Notes: a model not told the origin generated them from the sequence alone. DNA of 22,519 nucleotides from Tissierellales bacterium (GCA_030152145.1 JASLIL010000075.1:1-22519), one strand, 5' to 3'; positions 1-8,821 are shown, counted from the first letter of the stretch. Program-made: numbers and translations.

Positions 1-156
1 AGCCAACAGTGCGACCTAGAGGGAGATAATCCACCAACAGCTACAGATATCTACGCTAATACAAAGTATAGAAAGGAAGATAGTAATGTAGCTGTGCCTA
101 CTAAGGAGTCTGTAGAAGAAGCTAAAGAGTGGGTAGATGATGAAAATCAAAGATAA
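1..156 (+). CDS. C-terminal end of a small DUF3787-like protein (5' end outside window)
   Basis: The window opens inside a reading frame that runs 51 codons to a TAA at 154-156. The visible part contains TATDIYANTKYRKEDSNVAV, then a Pro-Thr-Lys stretch, then EEAKEWVDDENQR. This layout (a T-A-x-x-I-x-N block, a short linker to a V-x-x-P turn, then an acidic EEAKEWVD helix at the very C-terminus) resembles the small clostridial DUF3787 family, some members of which are annotated as spore surface proteins. That is recall of the family pattern, not a search result. Family members are about 60-80 residues, so most of the gene is probably visible. It is followed at once by a strong hairpin terminator and converges on ppsA. 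The spore role is inference only. Confidence 0.5.
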   Translation, partial: SQQCDLEGDNPPTATDIYANTKYRKEDSNVAVPTKESVEEAKEWVDDENQR

Positions 157-188
157 AAAATCCAAAGACTTTTGGTCTTTGGATTTTT
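156..188. terminator. Bidirectional rho-independent terminator between the DUF3787-like gene and ppsA
   Basis: A perfect 14-bp stem, arms 156-169 and 175-188 around TCCAAAGAC/GTCTTTGGA, closes a 5-nt loop. It has a run of A on the left and of T on the right, so it can terminate transcription in both directions. It begins at the last base of the upstream stop codon and lies about 50 bp past the ppsA stop, so it probably serves both convergent genes. Confidence 0.85.
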
Positions 189-192
189 TATT

Positions 193-216
193 AAGGGCTG
201 GATCTTCCCAGCCCTT
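193..216. other. Second hairpin in the convergent intergenic gap
   Basis: Perfect inverted repeat AAGGGCTGG (193-201) / CCAGCCCTT (208-216) with a 6-nt loop, between the terminator at 156-188 and the ppsA stop codon. No T-run follows on either strand, so it is not a typical intrinsic terminator. It may stabilise the ppsA transcript 3' end or act as part of a tandem terminator. Confidence 0.6.
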
Positions 217-238
217 GAAATATATTAATTCAAACTAG

Positions 239-2590
239 TTATAATCCCCTAATTTTGTTTAAGATCATTCTTTGTTCTACAGTTGCTACCAATCTTCTTG
301 TGTAGGCTACTGTATCTGGGTTAACACTCATGCTGTCAATTCCTTCTTTTACAAGGAATTCTGCAAATTCTGGATATTGTGATGGACCTTGACCACAGAT
401 TGATATAGTTTTTCCATATTTATGAGCTGCCTTAATTAGTGTAGAAATAGCTCTCTTAACAGCTTCATTTCTTTCATCAAAGTATCCCATATTATTTAAA
501 ATTCCAGAGTCCCTGTCAGCACCCATTACTAGCTGAGTTAAGTCATTACTTCCTATACTGAATCCATCAACCATTTGAGCAAATTCTTCAGCTTCAAATA
601 CTACTGATGGCACTTCTGCCATGATCCAAAGCTTAAAGCTATTATCTTGAACCAAGCCTTCCTCAGCCATTATTTCCTTAACTTTCTTTAATTCCCAAGT
701 AGTTCTTACAAATGGAAGCATCGCCCAAACGTTAGTTAAACCATACTCTTCCCTAACTTTCTTTAGAGCTCTACACTCTAATCTAAATCCTTCTTCATAT
801 TCTGGAGAAATATATCTTGAAACACCTCTCCAACCAATCATAGGGTTGTTTTCTATAGGCTCTACTTCTTCTCCACCCTTTAGACCTCTAAATTCATTAG
901 TTCTAAAGTCACTTAATCTTACTACTATAGGCTTTGGATAAATTTCCTGAGCTACCATAGTTATTCCCTCTGCCATCTTCTCTATTAGAAGGTCTCCTTG
1001 ACCTGTTTTTACTAGATACATAGGATGAGCCCCTATCATATTTGTAAATATGAATTCTGTTCTCATAAGACCAATACCATCAAATGGTAGGTGCTTATAT
1101 CTATTTATAATTGAAGGTTCTCCTAGGTTCATATAGATTTTAGTAGCTGTTATAGGCGCCAGTTGATTTAATAGTTCTTCACTTACAACTGCTCCTTCTG
1201 CCTTAGTTTCTTCTTTCTTCTTCTCTTGTAGAACTGTTCCTTCATAAACTACTCCTCTAGTAGCATCAACTGTTACATCCATTCCCTCTTTTAGTACCTC
1301 ACTTGCTCCGTTAGCTCCAACTATACAAGGAATTCCTAGCTCTCTTGATACTATAGCAGCGTGACAAGTTCTTCCACCTTCATCTGTAACTACAGCGCTA
1401 GCTCTTCTCATAGCTGGTACCATGTCTGGGTTAGTCATTACAGTTACTAGTATATCCCCATCTTCAACTCTGGCTATTTCTGTAATATCCTTTATGTTTT
1501 TAACCTTTCCTGAAGCTACTCCTGGAGATGCAGCCAACCCTCTAACCAACATTATTAGTTCTTCTTGCTCTTTTATCTCTTCCACTGATGTCTCTCCTTT
1601 TAAAGTAGTTATAGGTCTTGATTGAAGGATATATAGTTTTGATGTATCCCTATCAAATCCCCACTCAATATCTTGTACTGAACCGTAAAGCTCTTCTATT
1701 TTCTTACCATAGTTAGCTAGTTCAATTATTTCTTTATCTGTTAAGCACTGTTTGCTAATGTATTCTGCGCCAAGATAGTCTCTAGTTTCTACTTCAACCG
1801 TACCTACCCCATCCTCTTTCTTAACTATAACACTAGTTTTTTCAGCTATGTGCTTTTCTTCTATCCTATTGTTATTCTTCATAACTAGATACTCATCTGG
1901 AGTAACACTACCTGATACAACAGCCTCTCCCAAGCCCCAACTAGCATTAATCATTATTTCATTCCTGCTGTTGTTTATAGGGTTAGCTGTAAACATAACT
2001 CCTGATTTTCCACTATTAACCATCTTCTGAATAACTACTGAAAGAGATACTTCAAAGTGATCAAAACCTTGGTGTTCTCTATAATATATAGCTCTTGAAG
2101 TCCAAAGTGAAGCCCAGCATCTTCTAACATGCTCTACCAGTTCCTCTTCTCCACTAATATGTAAATAGGTATCTTGTTGTCCTGCAAATGATGCTTCTGG
2201 TAGGTCTTCTGCAGTAGCAGATGATCTAACAGCAACCTCTACATTAGTCATATCGATTGACTTTCCTAGGTCACTATAGGCTTTCTTTATGTTCTTAATC
2301 AAATCTTCAGGTATGTCTGACTCAATTATAATCTTTCTAATATCCGCACTTGCTACCTGTAAAGCAGCTGAATCTTCAACATCTAGTTTCTCTATAATTG
2401 ACTTTATTTCTCTACCTACCCCAGCTTCATCTATAAAGTAATCATAAGCTCCTGCAGTAACACAAAATCCAGGTGGCACGTCTAAGCCATTTTGAGTAAG
2501 CTCTCCTAGATTGGCACCCTTTCCACCTACCATAGGTATGTCTTCCTTATTGATTTCTTCAAACCACTTTATATATTTAATCTTTTCCAT
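239..2590 (-). CDS. ppsA: Phosphoenolpyruvate synthase (pyruvate, water dikinase)
   Basis: Makes PEP, AMP and phosphate from pyruvate, ATP and water (EC 2.7.9.2), the gluconeogenic entry from pyruvate, in the cytosol. The 783-aa protein has the three family modules in order. The N-terminal ATP-binding domain carries MVGGKGANLGEL at residues 20-31. The swivelling phosphohistidine domain carries GGRTCHAAIVSRELGIPCIVG with the catalytic His at 410. The C-terminal TIM barrel carries GIGLMRTEFIF, SIGSNDLTQLVMGADRDSG and a catalytic-type Cys at 732 in ICGQ. Length is close to the E. coli enzyme (792 aa). I place the start at ATG 2590 because AGGAGG sits just upstream in the right place; a longer in-frame extension to 2638 would put 16 extra residues across that ribosome site and the promoter. 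It stands alone with its own promoter, and no kinase/phosphatase regulator of PpsA is seen nearby. Confidence 0.95.
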   Translation of the reverse strand: MEKIKYIKWFEEINKEDIPMVGGKGANLGELTQNGLDVPPGFCVTAGAYDYFIDEAGVGREIKSIIEKLDVEDSAALQVASADIRKIIIESDIPEDLIKNIKKAYSDLGKSIDMTNVEVAVRSSATAEDLPEASFAGQQDTYLHISGEEELVEHVRRCWASLWTSRAIYYREHQGFDHFEVSLSVVIQKMVNSGKSGVMFTANPINNSRNEIMINASWGLGEAVVSGSVTPDEYLVMKNNNRIEEKHIAEKTSVIVKKEDGVGTVEVETRDYLGAEYISKQCLTDKEIIELANYGKKIEELYGSVQDIEWGFDRDTSKLYILQSRPITTLKGETSVEEIKEQEELIMLVRGLAASPGVASGKVKNIKDITEIARVEDGDILVTVMTNPDMVPAMRRASAVVTDEGGRTCHAAIVSRELGIPCIVGANGASEVLKEGMDVTVDATRGVVYEGTVLQEKKKEETKAEGAVVSEELLNQLAPITATKIYMNLGEPSIINRYKHLPFDGIGLMRTEFIFTNMIGAHPMYLVKTGQGDLLIEKMAEGITMVAQEIYPKPIVVRLSDFRTNEFRGLKGGEEVEPIENNPMIGWRGVSRYISPEYEEGFRLECRALKKVREEYGLTNVWAMLPFVRTTWELKKVKEIMAEEGLVQDNSFKLWIMAEVPSVVFEAEEFAQMVDGFSIGSNDLTQLVMGADRDSGILNNMGYFDERNEAVKRAISTLIKAAHKYGKTISICGQGPSQYPEFAEFLVKEGIDSMSVNPDTVAYTRRLVATVEQRMILNKIRGL

Positions 2591-2626
2591 CTTTAAACCT
2601 CCTAGTTCGTCCTTGTTTGTAAATAT

Positions 2627-2635
2627 ATTATAACA
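2627..2635 (-). promoter_or_regulatory. Extended -10 promoter of ppsA
   Basis: On the minus strand TG-T-TATAAT lies 37-45 bases before the ppsA ATG (TATAAT at 2632-2627). The TGn extension typically compensates for a weak -35, and the -35 region here (around 2650-2655) is indeed poor. AGGAGG follows before the start codon. Confidence 0.6.
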
Positions 2636-2678
2636 CATATATTCTAATATGCTATACTTATCATTAAATTTTTCATAT

Positions 2679-2713
2679 AAAAAACGAAGGAATGGAATAT
2701 TCCTTCGTTTTTT
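2679..2713 (-). terminator. Rho-independent terminator of the nag-tld operon
   Basis: A perfect 15-bp stem (2679-2693 / 2699-2713, core ACGAAGGAAT/ATTCCTTCGT) with a 5-nt loop and a T-run on the minus strand, downstream of tldE and upstream of the ppsA promoter. The plus strand also ends in a T-run, but no plus-strand gene reads into it. Between it and the tldE stop (2714-2922) I see no gene or clear motif. Confidence 0.85.
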
Positions 2714-2922
2714 CTTCTTTTAAATCACATACACTCCTAAACTATATAAATAAGCGAATAAGTCTACCTAACTTCTTTTACCTATATGTTAAGGTCAATA
2801 TATACCTATCTCATCTTGTAAAATGCAACATTTATGCTCTACTATATAGTATTTTCTAAAAAAACTTTAAATTTCTAGTCTTTATTCCTCCAATTAAGAA
2901 GATATAGTATAGCACATATAAA

Positions 2923-4266
2923 CTAATCTCCAGATATGGCTATATCTCCAACCAATATAGAAGGAGCTCCTACACCAAAAATAGTAAATCTTAAATCTGA
3001 AGCTACAGCTTCTATATTTCTAATCAAGTCTAAGAAGTTACCAGCTATGGTAATCTGATCCACTGGCCTAAAGATCTTTCCATCCCTAACTTCATAGCCA
3101 TATGCAGAAAGGGAATAATCTCCTGAAACTGTATTTATACCAGCATGGGTTCCCTGAACACTAGTAATCATAATACCATTATTCAACTTCTTTAAAACTT
3201 CCTTTACTTCAAGTTCCCCAGCCTTCATATAAATATTGCTATGTGATGTTCCTATAGCAGTCTTAAAAGATGACCTATATCCGTTTCCAGTAGACTTTAC
3301 CCCATCTTTCTTAGCAGTTTTACTATTATAGTAGTAGGTCTTAAGAACTCCATCCTTAACTATCTCCTTGTAATCAGTGGCCACACCCTCATCATCAAAT
3401 ACACGTGAGTTTAGGCCATCTTTTAGGAAGGGATCCTCTACCAAACTAAACTGAGTACTGGCTATTTCCTCTCCTAGCCTTCCCTTTAAAAGCGAAAGAT
3501 TCCTCTGAACATTTTCTGCAATAAACATGGGATTAAAGGCATCCAGTAGAACTGCCACTACCTCCCTATCAAATAGGACCCTATAGTTACCAGACTTTAC
3601 GCTACTCGCCCCTAAAAGTGATATAGCTTCACGACTAGCCTCCATAGCTAAGCTTTTATAGTCAAAATCAGCCAAATCCCTAGCTATCTCATAACTTGAG
3701 CCAACTTTTATTTGATCTCCATCCTTGGCTGATACACTTAAATAAACATAGCCTAGACCATCTCTATCCTGCAGACTTAGGCCCTTGGTATTCCTAATAT
3801 ATTTATATTCATTGGTCTCCCTGTAACCACAGGCTACAATAGAATTGATCTTTTCACTAAAACCCAAGGCCTCCTTCTCAAGCTTTTTCAAAAATTCTAT
3901 CTTATCATCAGTTAATACATACTTAAGCTTGTTTACTTCCATATCCTTCCTTATATCCTTATAGCTAAGACTAGGACCTTGAATATCTTCCTCCTCCTTT
4001 GAGTCTATAGACTTACTGTTTTCATAGGCCTCATCTATAAGAAAGTCCAGGGAGCTTTCATCAACTCTTTCGCTATAGGAATATCCTAAGTTAGAAGCAT
4101 TTTTCCCCCTAAAGGAAATGCCTTCTGTTTCAGATATACTATAGTTATCAACCTCACCCTTATATATACTAATATCCTGAACCTTATTTTTTTCATAGAA
4201 GACTTCCATGTCCTCAAATTTGTCCTTAGCTTTTTCAAATAGTTTCTTGCTTAACTTATCCACCAT
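2923..4266 (-). CDS. tldE: TldE/PmbA-type subunit of the TldD/TldE protease
   Basis: A 447-aa member of the TldD/PmbA (U62) family. In E. coli TldD and TldE form a heterodimeric metalloprotease that trims unfolded or leader peptides (microcin B17 maturation, CcdA degradation), and TldE is the non-catalytic partner. This copy has the family architecture: an N-terminal domain with DISIYKGEVDNYSISETEG near residues 31-49, a long middle, and a C-terminal beta-rich half with GIMITSVQGTHAGINTVSGD and the SPSILVGDIAISG-like tail. It lacks the HExxxH zinc motif, which assigns it as the TldE partner. Its ATG overlaps the tldD stop by one base (TAATG), implying translational coupling and equal subunit production. 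Last gene of the operon, followed by a strong terminator. Confidence 0.9.
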   Translation of the reverse strand: MVDKLSKKLFEKAKDKFEDMEVFYEKNKVQDISIYKGEVDNYSISETEGISFRGKNASNLGYSYSERVDESSLDFLIDEAYENSKSIDSKEEEDIQGPSLSYKDIRKDMEVNKLKYVLTDDKIEFLKKLEKEALGFSEKINSIVACGYRETNEYKYIRNTKGLSLQDRDGLGYVYLSVSAKDGDQIKVGSSYEIARDLADFDYKSLAMEASREAISLLGASSVKSGNYRVLFDREVVAVLLDAFNPMFIAENVQRNLSLLKGRLGEEIASTQFSLVEDPFLKDGLNSRVFDDEGVATDYKEIVKDGVLKTYYYNSKTAKKDGVKSTGNGYRSSFKTAIGTSHSNIYMKAGELEVKEVLKKLNNGIMITSVQGTHAGINTVSGDYSLSAYGYEVRDGKIFRPVDQITIAGNFLDLIRNIEAVASDLRFTIFGVGAPSILVGDIAISGD

Positions 4267-5657
4267 TAGCTCTCCCCTCCTCTACCACCAACTGTCAGTT
4301 CGCTAACCCTAACTGTAGGCTGCCCTACATTTACAGGTATGGAACCACTGAGGGAGCCACACATACCTTGACCTGGCTCTAGATTATCTCCAACCATATC
4401 TATTTTTTCAAGAACCTCTATCCCCCTGCCTATTAGGGCCGCTCCCCTAACTGGCCTATCTATCTTACCATTTCTAACTAGATAGCCCTCCATAACAGAG
4501 AAGTTAAACTCTCCCGTAGCAGGATTAACACTACCTCCTCCTAGCTTTTTAGCAAACAAACCATAGTCAACACTAGATATAATATCCTCAAAGCTTGAAT
4601 CTCCATTTAGGATATAGGTATTATTCATTCTTGAAGTTGGTTGAAACTTATAGGACTGCCTTCTTCCAGAGCCTGTAATAGGGTGATCCATCCTCCTGCT
4701 ATTTAATTGGTCTACTAAATAGGATTTTAGAATACCATTCTCTATTAAGACATTCCTCCTAGTATCCTGACCCTCATCATCTACATTTAAACTACCCCAG
4801 GCATTGGGTATAGTTCCATCATCAACAGCAGTAACAAGTTCCGATGCAACCTTCTGGCCTAGCTTGCCAGCAAAAACAGAATTTCCCTTGGCCACAGCCG
4901 TAGCCTCCAAACCATGACCACAGGCCTCATGGAAAAGTACACCACCAAAAGAATTATGGATTATAACAGGCATTCGTCCACTTGGGCAATCATCAGCCAA
5001 AACCATAGTCTTAGCTATTCTGGAAGCCTCCTCTCCCACCTGTCTAACATCAAGGTCTTCAAAAAACTCAAAGCCCATAGAAGCTCCGGGTCCATAGTAG
5101 CCTACCTGCATCTCCCCATCCTTCTTTGCCACTGACTGAATAGAGTACCTGGTTCTTACCCTTCTATCCTTCTTAAATACCCCCTCTGTATTGGCAACTA
5201 GTATATCCTGCTCCTCATCAAAGTAGTTACCTGATACTTGTATTATAAGGGGATCATATCTTTTAGCAGCTTCATAGCCCACCTTTAAAAGATAGATCTT
5301 ATCCTTCTTCTTCATACTTGAGGGAAATATCTTTATTTTGTTTATATTCTGAACATTCTTATTATTGAAATCCCTTACAACTATATCCTCACACCTGGAA
5401 AGCGAGCTGGCTAGATCTCTAGCTAGCTTGACTAAGTTTTCCTGGCTAGGATTATTGGTGTAGCCATAAACTGAATTAAGGCCCTTAAAAACCCTAACTC
5501 CCACTCCAAAATCTCTTCCTGACAAACTTTCATCTATATGACCTGCAACCATATTGATCCTATTGATCTTTCTATCCTCTACAAAAACCTCTGCAAAATC
5601 TCCACCATTAGTTACAGCCTCAAATAAAACATTCTCTACTATATTTTCACTAAGCAA
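4266..5657 (-). CDS. tldD: TldD-type zinc metalloprotease subunit
   Basis: Catalytic partner of TldE, 463 aa. The zinc-binding HEACGH (HExxxH) is at residues 243-248 within the typical FGGVLFHEACGHGLEA context, and a C-terminal Cys at 433 in GQGMCGSLSGSIPV matches the third zinc ligand of E. coli TldD, so the enzyme looks active. The start is TTG at 5657, with GGGGAGG about 8 nt upstream. It lies 26 nt after the CYTH gene and overlaps tldE by one base. Known substrates of the family are extended or unfolded peptides such as RiPP leader peptides. I see no RiPP precursor or modifying enzyme here, so the natural substrate cannot be inferred from this window; the operon instead links it to GlcNAc catabolism. 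Confidence 0.93.
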   Translation of the reverse strand: MLSENIVENVLFEAVTNGGDFAEVFVEDRKINRINMVAGHIDESLSGRDFGVGVRVFKGLNSVYGYTNNPSQENLVKLARDLASSLSRCEDIVVRDFNNKNVQNINKIKIFPSSMKKKDKIYLLKVGYEAAKRYDPLIIQVSGNYFDEEQDILVANTEGVFKKDRRVRTRYSIQSVAKKDGEMQVGYYGPGASMGFEFFEDLDVRQVGEEASRIAKTMVLADDCPSGRMPVIIHNSFGGVLFHEACGHGLEATAVAKGNSVFAGKLGQKVASELVTAVDDGTIPNAWGSLNVDDEGQDTRRNVLIENGILKSYLVDQLNSRRMDHPITGSGRRQSYKFQPTSRMNNTYILNGDSSFEDIISSVDYGLFAKKLGGGSVNPATGEFNFSVMEGYLVRNGKIDRPVRGAALIGRGIEVLEKIDMVGDNLEPGQGMCGSLSGSIPVNVGQPTVRVSELTVGGRGGES

Positions 5658-5683
5658 ACTTACAACCTCCCCTTTTTTGAGTT

Positions 5684-6214
5684 TTAAACTCCTCTAAGTT
5701 CCTTAATAGATTTCGTCGTAATATTTTTCCTATCAATATTCAGCAGGTCCACAGCCCTTTCTAAATCCTCATAAGACTCTAGCTCTATCTCCATGTAGGG
5801 CATATCTAGGGTCTCCCGATCCCACAAGTCCAAATCAAACCTAATATTATCATATAAATAGGATCTCCTAGTTTTATACCCTATATTCTCAACATTACAA
5901 CCCAAACTCTCAAGTAGGTCTAAAAGTCCCTCTGTATTTTCAAAGGGAATATTAACTTCTTCGCTGAATCTAAGACCCTCCCTTACACTTTGTTTTTTCA
6001 GGGTAAGTTCCTGGCTCTTCTTGCCAGTAAGCCCATCCTCTACTTCTCTAATCCTTAGGTAGCCATCTGTGCCAGTTTTCCTCAAAAGATCCTCTTTAAA
6101 TATTATATTCTTCTGAAATTCAAAGGCTATAAGATCTGCTCCTATAGCCTTTAATTTCTCCTCCATAATATCCAAGTCCACGTTTATAACCTTAACTTCC
6201 AATTCTAAAGACAT
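5684..6214 (-). CDS. CYTH-domain protein (CyaB-like class IV adenylate cyclase / triphosphatase)
   Basis: A 176-aa protein opening with LELEVKV, the ExExK signature of the CYTH triphosphate-tunnel superfamily (Glu4, Glu6, Lys8). Alternating charged strands follow: LRIREVE, ELTLKKQS, FSEEVNIPF, TRRSYLY, IRFDLDLW and MEIELES, the basic and acidic residues that line the tunnel. Length fits the class IV cyclase/CyaB subgroup. Family members hydrolyse inorganic or thiamine triphosphate, or make cAMP; sequence alone does not decide which. The first 10 bases overlap the nagA end (ATG upstream of the nagA TAG), so translation is coupled. It sits between nagA and tldD. The biochemical role in this operon is unknown. 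Confidence 0.85.
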   Translation of the reverse strand: MSLELEVKVINVDLDIMEEKLKAIGADLIAFEFQKNIIFKEDLLRKTGTDGYLRIREVEDGLTGKKSQELTLKKQSVREGLRFSEEVNIPFENTEGLLDLLESLGCNVENIGYKTRRSYLYDNIRFDLDLWDRETLDMPYMEIELESYEDLERAVDLLNIDRKNITTKSIKELRGV

Positions 6215-7359
6215 ACTAGCTTGCCCCTAACCAAGGTCTTGAATATATTTATCTCATCATCTATAAGGATAAGATCTGCATCCTTACCTACCTCTATGCT
6301 ACCCTTCCTATCATCTACTTTTATGGCCTTGGCAGGTGATAAACTAGCAATTCTCACTGCATCTACCATATTAAGTCCAATATGTTCCCTAACATTTTTA
6401 ACAGCCCTATTCAGATTTAAAACAGAACCAGCCAGATTACCTTCTTCCAATCTAGCAGCTCCATCCCTAACAAAAACCTTCTGACCTCCCAGTTCATACT
6501 CACCTTCTGAAAGACCTGCAGCCCTCATGGCATCTGAAACTAAAACCAACTTGTCAGCACCCTTCATCTTAAAAGCCAGTTTAAAGGCAGCATCATGAAC
6601 ATGGATCCTGTCATAAATTATTTCACAGTAAACCCTATCATCCAAAAGAGAAGCCCCAATAATTCCCGGCTCTCTATGGGAGAAAGCCCTCATACCATTA
6701 TAGAGATGGGTAGCCACACTGGCACCATAGTCTATGGCTCCTATAGACTCCTCATAACTTGAGTTGCTATGGGCCAGGGCAACAGTAACACCCTCTCCCT
6801 TAAGAAGGGATATAACCTCTTTTATTCCCTTCGGTTCTGCTGCCAAAGAAACCATCTTCAACTTACCTCCACTGGCTTCAATTATATTTTCTATATAGGC
6901 CATGTCTGGAGTCCTTATATACTTTTCAGGTTGGGCACCCTTTTTTTCCACTGCAAAAAATGGCCCCTCCAAGTGAACCCCTAAAAGTTCAGCCAGGTCC
7001 TGACTATTCTCATAATCTCTAATATTTTCACAGGCCCTAAGCATATTTTCTTCACTAGATGTTATAACCGTCCCTAGAAAGGATGTAACTCCATTTTTTA
7101 AATGGAATTCTGCCATCTTGTCCAAGGCCTCCTTGCTACTATCCATAACATCCAGGCCAGAGTTGCCGTGATTATGGATATCTATAAAACCTGGTGCCAG
7201 GTACTTTCCCTCACCATCTATAGTAAGGTCATAAGAACCAGACTTAAGACTCTCTTCCTTCTCTATTTTATTTATAAGTCCATCTTCTATTTCCAGGGCA
7301 TATCCATCTAAAATAGCATTTGGACCTACAATCCTTACATTTTCAATTAAAGTTTTCAT
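6205..7359 (-). CDS. nagA: N-acetylglucosamine-6-phosphate deacetylase
   Basis: Removes the acetyl group from GlcNAc-6-phosphate (EC 3.5.1.25), giving GlcN-6-phosphate for NagB. The 384-aa amidohydrolase has the family landmarks: PGFIDIHNHG with His62 and His64, GVHLEGPFF with Glu131, the metal or substrate histidines at 197 (LAHSNSS) and 218 (THLYNGM), His227 in SHREPG, and the catalytic Asp276 in LVSDAMRAAG. Length is normal. The ATG start has AGGAG at good spacing. It follows nagB by 11 nt and overlaps the CYTH gene by 10 nt. The source of GlcNAc-6-P could be PTS uptake or peptidoglycan recycling; no GlcNAc transporter lies in the window. Confidence 0.95.
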   Translation of the reverse strand: MKTLIENVRIVGPNAILDGYALEIEDGLINKIEKEESLKSGSYDLTIDGEGKYLAPGFIDIHNHGNSGLDVMDSSKEALDKMAEFHLKNGVTSFLGTVITSSEENMLRACENIRDYENSQDLAELLGVHLEGPFFAVEKKGAQPEKYIRTPDMAYIENIIEASGGKLKMVSLAAEPKGIKEVISLLKGEGVTVALAHSNSSYEESIGAIDYGASVATHLYNGMRAFSHREPGIIGASLLDDRVYCEIIYDRIHVHDAAFKLAFKMKGADKLVLVSDAMRAAGLSEGEYELGGQKVFVRDGAARLEEGNLAGSVLNLNRAVKNVREHIGLNMVDAVRIASLSPAKAIKVDDRKGSIEVGKDADLILIDDEINIFKTLVRGKLVCL

Positions 7360-7370
7360 AAAGCTCTCCT

Positions 7371-8096
7371 TTATTTGTCATAAGCCGCCTGATCTACAAT
7401 AACCGTAACATCCCTGTGAAGTAAAAGCATGGAAGCTGGTAGATCTGTAGTGATCTTTCCAGATTGAAGTAATTTTGTAATTGCCTCCCTCTTACTTTCA
7501 CCACTAGCTAGTAAAACGATCTTCTTAGCCTGCATAATACTTCCCAATCCCATAGTCAAGGCCTTAGTTGGAACCTCTTCTATTGAATCAAAGTAAATTG
7601 AATTTGACTTTATAGTTGACTCTGTTAGATCTACTACAGATGTTCCTACATTTAATTCCCTAGCCGGCTCATTAAAGGCAATATGTCCATTTGTTCCTAT
7701 ACCTAGTACCTGCAGATCTATTCCCCCAGCCCCTTTTATTTGCTGGTCATAGGCCTGTCCATAGGATATAGGGTCTTTTACCATCCCATCTGGTACAAAG
7801 GTATTTTTCTTCTTAATATCTATATGGTTAAAGAACATGTTATCCATATAGTATCTATATGAGTTTTCATGGCTACCATCTATTCCTATATACTCATCTA
7901 GGTTAAAAGTCACCACATCTCTAAAACTTAAGTTCTCTTCCTTATGAGCTTTTATAAGCTCTCTATACATTCCTTCAGGAGTCCCACCTGTAGCCAGACC
8001 CAAGATTATACTAGGGTTTTCCCTAATTTCTGATGCTACAATTTCAGCTGCTTTCTTACTCATTTCATCGTAATCCTTACTTATAATTAGCTTCAT
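7371..8096 (-). CDS. nagB: Glucosamine-6-phosphate deaminase
   Basis: Converts GlcN-6-phosphate to fructose-6-phosphate and ammonia (EC 3.5.99.6), feeding glycolysis. At 241 aa it matches the short Gram-positive form, without the C-terminal extension of the allosteric E. coli enzyme. Motifs seen: LGLATGGTPEGMY (phosphate loop, residues 32-44), FNLDEYIG with the catalytic Asp67, and GIGTNGHIAFNEP with His138 and Glu143. The Asn in TNGH replaces the Asp of E. coli, as in the B. subtilis form. It lies 10 nt downstream of the phosphoesterase gene and 11 nt upstream of nagA, so nagB and nagA are co-expressed. Confidence 0.95.
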   Translation of the reverse strand: MKLIISKDYDEMSKKAAEIVASEIRENPSIILGLATGGTPEGMYRELIKAHKEENLSFRDVVTFNLDEYIGIDGSHENSYRYYMDNMFFNHIDIKKKNTFVPDGMVKDPISYGQAYDQQIKGAGGIDLQVLGIGTNGHIAFNEPARELNVGTSVVDLTESTIKSNSIYFDSIEEVPTKALTMGLGSIMQAKKIVLLASGESKREAITKLLQSGKITTDLPASMLLLHRDVTVIVDQAAYDK

Positions 8097-8106
8097 ATTA
8101 ATCCTC

Positions 8107-8790
8107 CTAAAATTCTATCTTTTTTAAATTAAAATCTATATAGTCACTTGATAGACAATGGAAATCTATTCCAGCTATCTTGCCCTCCCTAATAAATCTA
8201 TGACCCTCTGCATGAAGATGGCCATAAAGGCAAATATCTACATGATGTTCTATCATAAGGTCTACAAATTCATTGGGAGTCTTATCTATATTAAAGGGCG
8301 GATAATGTATCATAACGATTTTTTTATCCACATCTTTTAGACTATTCAAAGAAAGTTCCAACCTCATAAGTTCTCTTAAGAATATTTTTTCATCCTTATC
8401 TGTAAAATCTTCTGAATCTCTAGGTGACCAACCTCTGGTTCCATATATACCTATATCTCCATATCTATAGGAGTTGTTTTGTATAAACTCAATAGTCTCA
8501 AATCCAAGCTCCTCTAGTTTTTTAGGCCCCTTCCACCAATAGTCATGATTTCCTCTAATCATAAGCTTCTTTCCTGGCAAGCTATCAATCTGCCTTAGAT
8601 CCTTATAGGCATCCTCCAGCTTTAGTGCCCAAGAAATATCTCCAGGTAGAAGGACCAGGTCCTCCTCCTTAACCTTCTTCATCCAATCTTCAAATATTTT
8701 TTCCTCATGATCAATCCAATTCTCACCAAACACATCCATTGGCTTCTCTTTTGAATAATCTAAATGTAAATCTCCAATACCGTATAACAA
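8107..8790 (-). CDS. Calcineurin-like metallophosphoesterase, first gene of the nag-tld operon
   Basis: A 227-aa binuclear-metal phosphoesterase. Motifs in order: GDLHLD (Asp7, His9), PGDISWA (Asp51), IRGNHDYWW (Asn81, His82), MIHYPPF and YGHLHAEGH. This WA.....RGNHDYWW form is a common Firmicute subgroup of unknown substrate. The start is TTG at 8790, preceded by AGGTGA complementary to the 16S rRNA end. It heads a six-gene operon whose promoter lies at 8822-8850. Why a phosphoesterase precedes nagBA is not clear; it may act on a sugar phosphate or a nucleotide. The next 230 bases upstream (8791-9020) hold the promoter and an inverted repeat but no gene. Confidence 0.85.
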   Translation of the reverse strand: MLYGIGDLHLDYSKEKPMDVFGENWIDHEEKIFEDWMKKVKEEDLVLLPGDISWALKLEDAYKDLRQIDSLPGKKLMIRGNHDYWWKGPKKLEELGFETIEFIQNNSYRYGDIGIYGTRGWSPRDSEDFTDKDEKIFLRELMRLELSLNSLKDVDKKIVMIHYPPFNIDKTPNEFVDLMIEHHVDICLYGHLHAEGHRFIREGKIAGIDFHCLSSDYIDFNLKKIEF

Positions 8791-8821
8791 CCTATCACCT
8801 CTAACTCATATCTTAAACAAA

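Noticed and set aside
1422..2030. Plus-strand open frames opposite ppsA (60-67 codons)
   Set aside because: No ribosome site, low-complexity hydrophobic composition typical of antisense to a coding gene, and fully covered by a clear ppsA frame.
2591..2638. N-terminal extension of PpsA by 16 residues
   Set aside because: It would cover the AGGAGG ribosome site and the TATAAT of the ppsA promoter, and the extra residues do not resemble the family; ATG 2590 is the real start.
4914..5135. 73-codon plus-strand frame opposite tldD
   Set aside because: Lies antisense to the conserved HExxxH region of tldD; no start signal and no recognisable motif.
6221..7311. Plus-strand frames opposite nagA
   Set aside because: All are antisense to conserved nagA motifs and lack ribosome sites.
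8158..8340. 60-codon plus-strand frame opposite the nag-operon phosphoesterase
   Set aside because: Antisense to the conserved GHLH and HYPPF motifs; no ribosome site.
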